Source of the DNA: Vibrio ouci
Lineage (GTDB): Bacteria > Pseudomonadota > Gammaproteobacteria > Enterobacterales > Vibrionaceae
Assembly (NCBI RefSeq): GCF_004551525.1
Contig: NZ_SATR01000007.1
Coordinates: 1-64,000 of the forward strand
Length of the DNA stretch: 64,000 nucleotides
Direction: 5' to 3'
Both the position numbers and the translations under genes were made by a program. This document shows positions 1 to 7,774 of the stretch, piece by piece; the first letter of the stretch is position 1; the number at the start of each line of letters is the position of its first letter. The notes under the pieces are model-generated. The model searched no databases, was not told the origin of the DNA, and saw nothing but the letters and a program-made list of their open reading frames with translations.

Positions 1-148
1 CAAGGAAAAATGTGCTGTGGCAGGACGCCTATAGAAACATTAGAAGATGGGAAATCAATCTGGGCTGAAAAGAATCTAGCCCAGATATAATCTGACAGGC
101 ACCGAGTCGAAAAGTGGGTAACTGTCAGATCAGGTCTGAATTAGTACA
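1..148 (+). mobile_element. Right end of an IS481/IS3-like insertion sequence, cut by the window edge
   Basis: One plus-strand frame from base 1 is open to the stop TAA at 88-90 and reads ...GRTPIETLEDGKSIWAEKNL..., which resembles the C-terminal tail of DDE integrase-core transposases of the IS481/IS3 type. After the stop there is a non-coding tail with an inverted repeat, TCTGACAG (91-98) against CTGTCAGA (122-129). I place the outer end at about 148, where the sequence finishes in ...TTAGTACA, matching the 5'-TGT...ACA-3' ends usual for IS481 elements. The exact end and the family are inferred, because the other end and the target duplication lie outside the window. Confidence 0.62.
4..90 (+). 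CDS. Transposase, C-terminal fragment (5' part outside window)
   Basis: Open frame entering from the left edge (the frame is continuous from base 1, so the true start lies outside) and ending at TAA 88-90. The roughly 29 visible residues include RTPIETLEDG and WAEKN, typical of the extreme C-terminus of IS481-like transposases, where an xRTPxExLxDG motif precedes a W-x-E-K tail. The catalytic DDE residues are not visible, so activity cannot be judged. The gene converges on cobB, whose stop codon lies inside the IS tail. Confidence 0.55.
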   Translation, partial: GKMCCGRTPIETLEDGKSIWAEKNLAQI

Positions 149-861
149 TGTAAAGCTAGAATCTCTTTGACTAGTCGCGGGACTTCAATACTCGCTTTAC
201 CGTAGCGCTTTTCTTCAAATTCACTCTCGACCGCACTCGGCTCTAGATTGATTTCAATCGTATGAGCACCATGCATTTTCGCGTCATGTACAAAACCCGC
301 TGCTGGGTATACCACGCCAGATGTACCGATGGAGATGAAAAGGTCCGCTTCTTCTAGTGAGGAATAGATATCGCCCATTCTCAGTGGCATTTCACCAAAC
401 CAGACCACATGAGGGCGCATTTGTGATGGTATTTGACAACAATGGCAAAGATCGCCTGTTTTAATCTCGCCTTTCTCTTCGATCACTTGATTAGATTCAC
501 TACAACGCGCTTTTAGTAGCTCACCGTGCATATGAATTACATTATCACTGCCGCCACGTTCGTGCAGGTTGTCGATGTTTTGCGTAATGATGGTAACGCT
601 ACCATCCAACTGCTTTTCAAGCTCACCTAACGCGATATGCGCTGCATTGGGTTCAATCGATGGATTTTGCAGCCCAAGTCTACGCTGGTTATAAAAGTCT
701 TGAACAAGATCAGGATTACGTTCAAACCCTTCGGGTGTCGCAACGTCTTCAATTCGGTGATTTTCCCAAAGACCATCCTGAGCTCGAAATGTTTGAATCC
801 CCGACTCCGCTGAGATTCCTGCACCTGTCAATACAACGACATTACGATATGGGAAGTTCAT
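130..861 (-). CDS. cobB: NAD-dependent protein deacylase CobB (sirtuin), C-terminus altered by an IS
   Basis: Class III sirtuin removing acetyl and succinyl groups from protein lysines with NAD+ as co-substrate, in the cytoplasm. Visible family motifs are the NAD-binding [10 protein letters not shown] (residues about 13-22), [12 protein letters not shown], the catalytic His of HMHGE, the zinc cysteines (ARCSES and LCHCC), and FYNQRR, which carries the Tyr and Arg tied to desuccinylase activity in E. coli CobB. The 243-residue length is normal. The last five codons (VLIQT and the TGA stop) lie within the IS end that I place at 148, so the native C-terminus has probably been swapped for an IS-encoded tail. 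The catalytic core is intact, so the protein is likely functional. Confidence 0.93.
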   Translation of the reverse strand: MNFPYRNVVVLTGAGISAESGIQTFRAQDGLWENHRIEDVATPEGFERNPDLVQDFYNQRRLGLQNPSIEPNAAHIALGELEKQLDGSVTIITQNIDNLHERGGSDNVIHMHGELLKARCSESNQVIEEKGEIKTGDLCHCCQIPSQMRPHVVWFGEMPLRMGDIYSSLEEADLFISIGTSGVVYPAAGFVHDAKMHGAHTIEINLEPSAVESEFEEKRYGKASIEVPRLVKEILALHVLIQT

Positions 862-979
862 ACTACATCCTTATTAGTGTTCGTGAGGTTAGCTTAGCAT
901 CGTATGTTTATCTTCCCTAGTATTCGAAGTTAGACCATAGTCGAACTCGCGATTTTTAACCTAGTTTTTGTGAGGTTAA

Positions 980-1006
980 ACAAAAAGGCAGCCATCATAG
1001 CTGCCT
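980..1006 (-). terminator. Rho-independent terminator of amt
   Basis: On the minus strand the stem AGGCAGC/GCTGCCT with a 6-nt loop is followed by TTTTTG. It lies 24 bp past the amt stop codon, in the direction of amt transcription. Confidence 0.8.
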
Positions 1007-1029
1007 CAATTGTTTGATTTGATAAATGA

Positions 1030-2250
1030 TTAATCTTCACTCGTCGAGGATATTTTATGAATCGCTAGGTCAGCACCATTGAACTCATCCTCTTCTGAAA
1101 GGCGTAGACCTGATAGCTTGTCGATAATGCCGTAGACAATCAGCGCGCCAATCACAGCCACCGCAATACCAGTGACGGTTCCTAGCACCTGAACAGTCAA
1201 ACTAACCCCTCCTAGCCCGCCTAAAGCCGTTTGGCCAAAGATACCCGCAGCAACGCCGCCCCACGCGCCACAAACGCCATGTAATGGCCACACGCCAAGC
1301 ACATCATCAATCTTGGTTCTGTTTTGTAAGTAGGTGAACAGATAGACAAACAAGGCTCCAGCAATAGCACCAGTAATCAGAGCGCCAATTGGGTGCATTA
1401 AATCTGAGCCTGCACAGATCGCGACTAATCCCGCTAAAGGACCGTTATGAATAAAGCCTGGGTCATTTTTACCTGCAATTAACGCTGCGACTATACCGCC
1501 AACCATGGCCATTAGAGAGTTCATTGCGACCAAACCACTGATCCCATTGAGCGTCTGCGCTGACATCACATTGAAGCCAAACCAACCGACACAAAGAATC
1601 CATGCACCTAACGCTAAAAATGGAATGTTAGAAGGGGCAAAGTTGGTGTGTTTACCCGCGCGAATACGACCTTTACGCATACCTAGAAAAATAACAGCAA
1701 CTAAGGCAATCCAGCCGCCGACACCGTGAACCACAACAGATCCCGCAAAGTCATGAAAACCGTAACCGAACTGGGACTCAAACCATGCTTGTAAGCCAAA
1801 ATTACCGTTCCAGATCATCCCTTCAAATACCGGATAAACCAGCCCGACAGTAAAGAACGTCGCGATCAATACAGGGTAAAAACGCGCACGTTCCGCGATG
1901 CCTCCGGATACTATCGCCGGAATAGCTGCCGCAAAGGTTAGCAGAAAAAAGAACTTCACCAGTTCATATCCATTTCCTTGCGACAGCGTTTGTGCATCAG
2001 CAAAGAAGTTCGCTCCATAGGCAACCCAATAACCGATAAAGAAATACGCGAGTGCTGAGATACCAAAGTCAGCAAGAATCTTTACCAACGCATTGACCTG
2101 ATTCTTATGGCGCACCGTCCCTACTTCAAGGAAAGCAAAACCCGCGTGCATCAGGAACACCATAATCGCCCCGAGTAAAAGAAATAGTGTGTCTGAACTT
2201 TGAGTCAGAGTTTGAACCGCTCCGTGAACCTGACTGGCTGTGACGCTCAT
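1030..2250 (-). CDS. amt: Ammonium transporter, Amt family
   Basis: Inner-membrane ammonium/ammonia channel of the Amt/Mep/Rh family, 406 residues with about eleven hydrophobic segments. Family hallmarks include FAFLEVGTVRHKN near the N-terminus, FAAAIPAIVSGGIAERARF, and the DFAGSVVVHGVGG stretch carrying the first pore histidine, with the second pore histidine in WPLHGVCGAWGG. Amt proteins are usually gated by a PII protein (GlnK). No glnK is adjacent here, so any PII partner must be elsewhere. A sigma54-type promoter and NtrC-like half-sites upstream indicate induction under nitrogen limitation. An SD-like GGAG precedes the ATG. Confidence 0.95.
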   Translation of the reverse strand: MSVTASQVHGAVQTLTQSSDTLFLLLGAIMVFLMHAGFAFLEVGTVRHKNQVNALVKILADFGISALAYFFIGYWVAYGANFFADAQTLSQGNGYELVKFFFLLTFAAAIPAIVSGGIAERARFYPVLIATFFTVGLVYPVFEGMIWNGNFGLQAWFESQFGYGFHDFAGSVVVHGVGGWIALVAVIFLGMRKGRIRAGKHTNFAPSNIPFLALGAWILCVGWFGFNVMSAQTLNGISGLVAMNSLMAMVGGIVAALIAGKNDPGFIHNGPLAGLVAICAGSDLMHPIGALITGAIAGALFVYLFTYLQNRTKIDDVLGVWPLHGVCGAWGGVAAGIFGQTALGGLGGVSLTVQVLGTVTGIAVAVIGALIVYGIIDKLSGLRLSEEDEFNGADLAIHKISSTSED

Positions 2251-2302
2251 CCGTATATGTCTCCATTCTGTTGTTGCGCACTTTACCTGTGCATCAAATA
2301 AT

Positions 2303-2327
2303 CGAGCTCACCATTGTGGTGAGCTCG
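2303..2327 (-). other. Perfect 11-bp hairpin at the 5' end of the amt leader
   Basis: CGAGCTCACCA (2303-2313) and TGGTGAGCTCG (2317-2327) are perfectly complementary around a 3-nt loop. The predicted transcript start (about 2334, from the -12 element) places this stem within the first 10-30 nt of the amt mRNA. No T-run follows on the minus strand, so it is not a standard terminator. A role in mRNA stability or leader control is inferred. Confidence 0.55.
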
Positions 2328-2342
2328 CTAGTAGACCGGATG

Positions 2343-2361
2343 TGGCAAGTTGTATGCCATT
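2343..2361 (-). promoter_or_regulatory. Sigma54 promoter of amt
   Basis: Minus strand reads TGGCAT-ACAAC-TTGCC, with the GG and GC dinucleotides exactly 12 bp apart as RNA polymerase-sigma54 requires. It lies about 90 bp before the amt ATG. NtrC-dependent sigma54 transcription of amt is well established in related bacteria. Confidence 0.8.
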
Positions 2362-2416
2362 AACTGATGATTTTATAGATTCCGACTAAGTAATTGAATT
2401 AGGGGTATTTTATATG

Positions 2417-2517
2417 CAGGTGCAATTCGTGACCATTGCACCATACAAACAATCTATATATTAATTCGCACAGATTTGGTGAGCATGCACCAGAACAATG
2501 CGATTGCTTGTGGTGCA
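2417..2517 (-). promoter_or_regulatory. Cluster of NtrC-like half-sites upstream of amt; rest of intergenic 2251-2576
   Basis: Four GGTGCA/TGCACC half-sites occur at 2419-2424, 2437-2442, 2486-2491 and 2512-2517, upstream of the sigma54 promoter on the amt strand. NtrC binds dyads built from TGCACC and GGTGCA halves. None of the pairs here has the classical spacing exactly, so which ones form dyads is uncertain. I see no gene in the 326-bp gap between amt and the fdh operon. Confidence 0.5.
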
Positions 2518-2520
2518 AAA

Positions 2521-2548
2521 TAAAAAGCCCTGACAATGTCAGGGCTTG
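2521..2548 (-). terminator. Rho-independent terminator of the fdh operon
   Basis: Minus-strand stem AAGCCCTGACA/TGTCAGGGCTT followed by a TTTTTA tail, about 30 bp past the stop codon of the last gene of the operon. Confidence 0.88.
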
Positions 2549-2576
2549 AGACTTTAGCTTTTGAGTACCGCGTTTA

Positions 2577-2993
2577 TTAAAGGTTAGGCCCTTTAGAAAA
2601 ACTGAATGGCTCATTGGCTTGTAGCTTTTTCATACCTTGGATCATTCGCAATAGCCAAAAAACGATTGCGACCATGCCAAACACCATACCAACGTATGGA
2701 ATGTAATAGGCGATCTCATCAATGATGTGGCTCTTGTACCAATAGTCGTTTAGGCCAACTAATACGCCATTTGATGTAGCGACGGTAATAATCAGCACAA
2801 CAAAATAGGTTAGGTTCAAGAAAAATGAGCGAATCAGACCATAGTAATGTGAATCAATGATCTCGCCATCATCGCCTTTATCTAGTCGATATCCCGCGTA
2901 GATGATCGCAACTACACCTGAGATCAGGCAAGTAAATGGGGTAAAAAAGCTAAGAATATACGCGACCCAAATACCTTTGTTAGGCTTGTTCAT
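2577..2993 (-). CDS. Small four-helix membrane protein, last gene of the fdh operon
   Basis: A 138-residue protein with about four predicted membrane segments (near residues 9-32, 50-72, 90-112 and a weaker one) and a charged YRLDKGDDGE loop. The sequence resembles DUF4870-like small membrane proteins, but I cannot assign a function. Its ATG lies 14 bp inside the 3' end of the cytochrome subunit gene, so the two are translationally coupled, which points to a role in assembly or anchoring of the dehydrogenase. The SD-like GGAG lies within fdhC. The terminator directly downstream makes it the operon's final gene. Confidence 0.75.
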   Translation of the reverse strand: MNKPNKGIWVAYILSFFTPFTCLISGVVAIIYAGYRLDKGDDGEIIDSHYYGLIRSFFLNLTYFVVLIITVATSNGVLVGLNDYWYKSHIIDEIAYYIPYVGMVFGMVAIVFWLLRMIQGMKKLQANEPFSFSKGPNL

Positions 2994-4029
2994 TTGTTGG
3001 CGCTCCTTTTACTTCTTTAACCGCTACATTGCCCTGCTCTTCACGCTCTTTTGCCATGACTTCTTCGTACCATAAGTCATGGTGCTCTTTCGCCCAAGTC
3101 TCATCGACTTCACCAGTAACCATACCTTCTAGCGCGCCTTCCATGCCAAACAAACCGATGTAGATATGGAAAACAAAACCACAAATTAGGATCAAAGCTG
3201 CAAGCATGTGAACAAGGTTTGAAAACTCCATATCACGGCGTGTTTGACCGAAAATAGGGAAATCTAGCACTAAGCCGCTCAGTGCCACCACGGTACCAAC
3301 CACAATCAGTAGCCAAAATAGCGCTTTTTCACCCGCGTTAGAGAACTCAGCCGAAGGGTGCGATCCCTTGTGCTTACCCACCATGCCGCCGAGTTTCATG
3401 AACCAAGCAATATCAATCTTCTTAAAGGTCGATTTACGCCACCACTTCACAAGCACGCAGAGTAGTAATACGTAGAAGATTGGACCAATATAGTTGTGGT
3501 ATTGCTTCGCCAACATAATGATGAAGCCCCACAACTCAGACGGGATGTAAGGTTTTAGGAAATGCTTACCATAAACCAGCATCAAGCCACTAAACGCTAG
3601 TGTTAAGAAGGTAAACGCCATGCTCCAGTGGAGAGCTCGATCGAGTCGAGACCAACGCTTAATTTTCTTACCCGTTCTAGGCGCGCTTAACATTAGCGGA
3701 CCAATGACGATATACATCATGGTGACAAAGGCAATACTACCGAATATCGCAACAGCTCCCGCTGGTGACATCCATTTTTCTTTCAAAATGTACCAGGTTT
3801 GACCCGGGGTACTAATCAGCATTCCGTGCTCTGGGGACTGAGATGTTGTGTAGCCTACTTCACCATCACGAACTTGACGCCAAAAATCGGCACCAGCCAA
3901 TTGGGTCATTTCACGTTGTGCAACTTCAGACTCTTTTTGCTCAGCATGCGCAGGCAACGACAAAGCAAACAGTAATGCTGCCATCATAGACAGCATTACA
4001 AGAGATGCACGTTTAAACATTGAAAACAT
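2980..4029 (-). CDS. fdhC: Formate dehydrogenase gamma subunit, cytochrome b556
   Basis: Di-heme membrane subunit of a respiratory formate dehydrogenase. It takes electrons from the iron-sulfur subunit and passes them to the quinone pool. The 349-residue protein begins with a Sec-type signal segment ending near AHA, followed by a periplasmic stretch, a first membrane helix (about residues 92-112) and a four-helix cytochrome b core. Histidines fit for heme ligation occur in LDRALHWSMAF, KQYHNYIGP and NLVHMLAAL/FHIYIG. It is longer than E. coli FdnI (about 217 residues) because of the N-terminal extension, a form found in epsilon- and gammaproteobacterial FdhC. GGAGAG precedes the chosen ATG. 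It overlaps the next gene by 14 bp. Confidence 0.9.
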   Translation of the reverse strand: MFSMFKRASLVMLSMMAALLFALSLPAHAEQKESEVAQREMTQLAGADFWRQVRDGEVGYTTSQSPEHGMLISTPGQTWYILKEKWMSPAGAVAIFGSIAFVTMMYIVIGPLMLSAPRTGKKIKRWSRLDRALHWSMAFTFLTLAFSGLMLVYGKHFLKPYIPSELWGFIIMLAKQYHNYIGPIFYVLLLCVLVKWWRKSTFKKIDIAWFMKLGGMVGKHKGSHPSAEFSNAGEKALFWLLIVVGTVVALSGLVLDFPIFGQTRRDMEFSNLVHMLAALILICGFVFHIYIGLFGMEGALEGMVTGEVDETWAKEHHDLWYEEVMAKEREEQGNVAVKEVKGAPTNEQA

Positions 4030-4043
4030 GTATCTCTCCAGTC

Positions 4044-4652
4044 TTAGCTTTTCGTTGCGTCGTAAGACAGATCGTTACCGTCTGTCCAACCCGCGCCTTT
4101 CGCACCGCGCTCTACAACACGCTGACGGAAGATATCAGAGACTTTCTCTGCATCACCCGCTAGAAGCGCTTTCGTTGAACATAGTGAAGCACACATTGGT
4201 AGTTTGCCTTCAGCAATACGGTTCGCACCGTATTTCTGACGCTCTTCTACTGAGCCTGTTTCAGTTTCAGGACCGCCGGCACAGAAGGTACATTTGTCCA
4301 TCTTGCCACGCTCACCAAACGCTTCTTGTTTAGGGAACTGAGGAGCGCCAAACGGACAAGCAAACAGACAGTAACCACAACCGATACAAAGATCTTTATT
4401 GTGAAGCACGATGCCATCTTCTGTGTGTTCGAAACAGTCAGCAGGACAAACTGCCATACATGGCGCGTCAGTACAGTGCATACAAGCAACAGAAATCGAG
4501 TTTTCACCCGGCTCACCGTCGTTAAGTGTTACCACACGGCGACGTTGAATACCCCACTCTAGCGCATCATCGTTTTCGTTCTTACATGCAGTGACACAGC
4601 CGTTACATTCGATGCAGCGCTTAGTGTCACAAAGGAATTTCATTCTAGCCAT
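4044..4652 (-). CDS. fdhB: Formate dehydrogenase beta subunit, four [4Fe-4S] clusters
   Basis: Electron-transfer subunit linking the catalytic subunit to the cytochrome. The 202 residues contain ferredoxin-type cysteine groups in order: CIECNGCVTAC, CMHCTDAPCMAVCPADC, CIGCGYCLFACPFG and a CTFC further on with distant partner cysteines. This is the usual DMSO-reductase-family beta-subunit pattern. No signal peptide is present, so it is expected to be co-exported with the Tat-bearing FdhA. It sits 11 bp after fdhA and 14 bp before fdhC in the same operon. Confidence 0.93.
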   Translation of the reverse strand: MARMKFLCDTKRCIECNGCVTACKNENDDALEWGIQRRRVVTLNDGEPGENSISVACMHCTDAPCMAVCPADCFEHTEDGIVLHNKDLCIGCGYCLFACPFGAPQFPKQEAFGERGKMDKCTFCAGGPETETGSVEERQKYGANRIAEGKLPMCASLCSTKALLAGDAEKVSDIFRQRVVERGAKGAGWTDGNDLSYDATKS

Positions 4653-4663
4653 CTGTTGACTCC

Positions 4664-7519
4664 TTAAGCTTTGCGAATGTTACATAGGGTGACTTTGGTT
4701 TCCTGCATTTGTGTCACAGGATCATAGCCGTAAGTCGTTGCGATGTTGGCAGATTCACCAATTACGTATGGATCAGCACCTTCTGGGTACTTAGCTCGTA
4801 GGTCTTCACCTTGGAACTTACCGCCGAAGTGGAATGGAATAAATGCCAGACCCGGCTTAACGCGGCGTGTGACCATTGCTTTAACGTGAATACGGCCTTT
4901 CTCTGCACCTTCAACCCAAACCATGTCGCCATCTTTGAAGCCAAGGTCATTAGCATCTTTCGGGTTCACTTCAACAAACATCTCTTGCTGTAGTTCTGCT
5001 AGCCATGGGTTAGAACGCGTTTCTTCACCACCACCTTCGTATTCAACCAGACGACCAGAAGTCAGGATGATTGGGTACTCGCCAGACTTGTCTTGATCTT
5101 GAATAGACTTATACATTGTCGGTAGACGGTAGATAGACTCGCTGTCATCCCATGTTGGGTAATCAGCAACAAGATCACGACGAGGCGTGTAAAGCGGCTC
5201 ACGGTGAAGTGGCACTCGGTCTGGGAATGTCCACACAACAGCACGCGCTTTCGCATTACCAAAAGGAATACAACCGTGTTTGATTGCAACGCGTTGGATA
5301 CCACCAGAAAGGTCAGTTTTCCAGTTTTTGCCTTCAGCAGCTGCTTTTTCTTCAGCGGTTAGATCATCCCACCAACCTAGAGACTTCAGTAACTTATCAC
5401 TGAATTCTGGGTAGCCATCTTCAATCTCACAGCCTTTCGAGTAGCTGTCTTCTGCAAGAATGTTCGTTCCTTCGTATTCAACACCGAAGCGTGCACGGAA
5501 GTTACCACCACCTTGAGCAACAGGTTTAGATGTATCGTATAGGATGTGCGTACCAGGGTGCTTCATTTCAGGCGTACCCCAACATGGCCACGGTAGACCG
5601 TAAGTCTCGCCATGCACAACGCCACCTTCTGCTTCTAGAGACGTTTTGTGGAACGTATGCCAGTTTTGTTGGTGTGCTTTTAGACGCTCTGGGCTTTGAC
5701 CCGTGTAACCGATCGTCCACATACCTTTGTTGAATTCGCGAGTAATGTCTTCGATTAGTGGTTGGTTATTCTCAACTTTAACGTTTTTGAACAGCTGATC
5801 TGCAAAGCCAAGTTTCTTGGTTAGAAGGTACATGATTTCGTGGTCAGGCTTAGACTCAAACAATGGGTCGACAACTTTGTCACGCCACTGAATTGAGCGG
5901 TTTGATGCTGTCACACTACCGTAAGTTTCGAATTGAGTCGTCGCAGGTAGAAGGTAAACGCCGTCAGTACGATCGTTCATTACCGCTGCAACTGTTGGGT
6001 ATGGGTCAACGATAACCATCATATCCAGCTTCTGCATCGCCTTCTTCATCTCAACGCCACGAGTCTGCGAGTTAACCGCGTGACCCCAGTAGAACATAGC
6101 GCGAATGTTGTCGTTCTGTTCGATGTTGTCTTTGTTTTCTAATACGCCATCAATCCAACGAGAAACAGGGATACCCATGTTGTTCATTGGTTTCTTACCG
6201 CGGTATTCGTTTTGATCAAAGCGGTTCTGAACCCACGCATGGTCAAGATCCCAAACTTTTGACCAGTGCTTCCAAGCACCGTCTGAAAGACCGTAGTAAC
6301 CAGGAAGTGTATGAGACAATACACCAAGGTCCGTCGCGCCTTGTACGTTATCGTGGCCACGGAAAATGTTCGCACCGCCGCCTGATTTACCCATGTTACC
6401 CAGCGCTAGCTCAAGCACACAGTATGCACGAGTGTTGTTGTTACCAGTGGTGTGTTGAGTACCACCCATACACCAAACAACACAACCTGGACGGTTTTCA
6501 GATAGAAGCTTCGCAGTTTGGTACACTTCGGCTTCAGTCACACCCGTTACGCGTTCAACTTCTGCTGGGTTCCATTTAGCGACTTCTTCACGGATCTCAT
6601 CCATGCCGAATACACGTTGGCGAATGAACTCTTTGTCTTCCCACTGGTTAGCAAACACATGCCATAGAATACCCCAGATGAAAGCAACGTCTGAACCCGG
6701 ACGAAGTGACACATAGTGATCCGATTTCGCAGCAGTACGAGTACGGCGAGGATCGGCAACAACGATCTTACAGTTGTTTTTCTCTTTTGCGATTAGGATG
6801 TGCTGCATCGCTACTGGGTGAGCTTCAGCTGGGTTTGAACCAATGAACAGCATCGATTTACAGTTGTGCATGTCATTGAACGAGTTTGTCATTGCACCGT
6901 AGCCCCAAGTGTTTGCTACACCTGCAACTGTTGTTGAGTGACAAATACGCGCTTGGTGGTCAACGTTATTGGTGCCCCAAAGAGACGCCATTTTGCGGAA
7001 CATGTACGCTTGTTCGTTATTGTGCTTCGCACTACCCAACCAGTAGACCGAATCAGGGCCAGACTCTTTACGAATCTCTAGTGTTTTATTACCAATCTCT
7101 TCGATCGCTTGGTCCCACGATAGTTTCTTCCACTTACCGTTTTCAAGCTTCATAGGGTATTTAAGGCGGCGTTCGCCATGGCCGTGCTCACGCAGTGCTG
7201 CACCTTTTGCACAATGGCCACCAGCATTGAATGGGTGGTCGAATGCAGGTTCCTGACCAGTCCATACACCATTTTGTACCTCTGCATAAATACCACAGCC
7301 CACTGAACAGTGAGAACAGATCGTACGTTTGATCTCGGTTTTCGCGTTTGGATCAATAGATTTAGCTTCCGCTTTTTTGATCATCCCCGGTGCGAAAAGA
7401 CTGGCGCCAACCACAGCACCACCAGCAGCAAGCGAGCTGTTTTTCATGAATGCGCGGCGCGAGACACCTAATTGATTTTGTTCTTTGCTCACGTTATCGG
7501 AGCGTTTGACTAATTTCAT
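4664..7519 (-). CDS. fdhA: Formate dehydrogenase alpha subunit, Mo/W-bisMGD, Cys form
   Basis: Catalytic subunit oxidising formate to CO2. The 951 residues start with a twin-arginine signal (SRRAFMK at residues 20-26, then a hydrophobic Ala/Gly region), so the folded enzyme is exported to the periplasm. A [4Fe-4S] site follows: C68, C71, C75 and C103. The metal-ligating position is Cys193 in ARICHSTTVAG, with the catalytic-type His194; it is Cys, not selenocysteine, and no in-frame TGA is needed. The molybdopterin dinucleotide-binding C-terminal domain is complete (TSGRLVEYEGGG onwards). The tungstate importer and MGD-synthesis genes 13 kb away suggest W or Mo loading. Operon order and 11-bp spacing to fdhB fit a three-subunit enzyme. 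Confidence 0.95.
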   Translation of the reverse strand: MKLVKRSDNVSKEQNQLGVSRRAFMKNSSLAAGGAVVGASLFAPGMIKKAEAKSIDPNAKTEIKRTICSHCSVGCGIYAEVQNGVWTGQEPAFDHPFNAGGHCAKGAALREHGHGERRLKYPMKLENGKWKKLSWDQAIEEIGNKTLEIRKESGPDSVYWLGSAKHNNEQAYMFRKMASLWGTNNVDHQARICHSTTVAGVANTWGYGAMTNSFNDMHNCKSMLFIGSNPAEAHPVAMQHILIAKEKNNCKIVVADPRRTRTAAKSDHYVSLRPGSDVAFIWGILWHVFANQWEDKEFIRQRVFGMDEIREEVAKWNPAEVERVTGVTEAEVYQTAKLLSENRPGCVVWCMGGTQHTTGNNNTRAYCVLELALGNMGKSGGGANIFRGHDNVQGATDLGVLSHTLPGYYGLSDGAWKHWSKVWDLDHAWVQNRFDQNEYRGKKPMNNMGIPVSRWIDGVLENKDNIEQNDNIRAMFYWGHAVNSQTRGVEMKKAMQKLDMMVIVDPYPTVAAVMNDRTDGVYLLPATTQFETYGSVTASNRSIQWRDKVVDPLFESKPDHEIMYLLTKKLGFADQLFKNVKVENNQPLIEDITREFNKGMWTIGYTGQSPERLKAHQQNWHTFHKTSLEAEGGVVHGETYGLPWPCWGTPEMKHPGTHILYDTSKPVAQGGGNFRARFGVEYEGTNILAEDSYSKGCEIEDGYPEFSDKLLKSLGWWDDLTAEEKAAAEGKNWKTDLSGGIQRVAIKHGCIPFGNAKARAVVWTFPDRVPLHREPLYTPRRDLVADYPTWDDSESIYRLPTMYKSIQDQDKSGEYPIILTSGRLVEYEGGGEETRSNPWLAELQQEMFVEVNPKDANDLGFKDGDMVWVEGAEKGRIHVKAMVTRRVKPGLAFIPFHFGGKFQGEDLRAKYPEGADPYVIGESANIATTYGYDPVTQMQETKVTLCNIRKA

Positions 7520-7529
7520 CGGTTAGCTC

Positions 7530-7727
7530 CTATAGCGTTTCGTAGTAGTCACGAATGTGTTGAGTTTCGTGGTAACCCGTCTTCTTAACGTCTTTTTTCG
7601 GTGCTACAGACTCTGAAGCGCTAGCCACTTTTGTTGTTCCAGCGACTACGGCTCCAGCAACTGCTGCAGTCGTCAAGCCTTTGAGAAGGTCCCTACGGCT
7701 TTGGTTTAACTCTTTATTATCTTTCAT
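7530..7727 (-). CDS. Small Tat-signal protein of formate dehydrogenase operons
   Basis: A 65-residue protein with a twin-arginine motif (SRRDLLKG, residues 10-17), a hydrophobic Ala/Gly/Val stretch, an ASA-type cleavage region and a short charged mature tail ending HIRDYYETL. It has no cofactor motif. Proteins of this kind regularly precede fdhA in Vibrio and related genomes. Because the mature part is only about 28 residues, it may be a Tat-exported accessory or small subunit. The gene lies 10 bp before fdhA. Its function is not established from sequence. Confidence 0.85.
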   Translation of the reverse strand: MKDNKELNQSRRDLLKGLTTAAVAGAVVAGTTKVASASESVAPKKDVKKTGYHETQHIRDYYETL

Positions 7728-7774
7728 TATTGCTTCCTTACCCTTTTAGTAGGTATTGCTATCGATGTGAGATG

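Noticed and set aside
4028-4652. Plus-strand open frames opposite fdhB and fdhA
   Set aside because: They lie antisense to strongly conserved coding sequence, lack ribosome sites and encode protein without family resemblance.
7327-7519. Selenocysteine in the formate dehydrogenase catalytic subunit
   Set aside because: The metal-ligand position (residue 193) is an ordinary Cys codon and the frame has no in-frame TGA.
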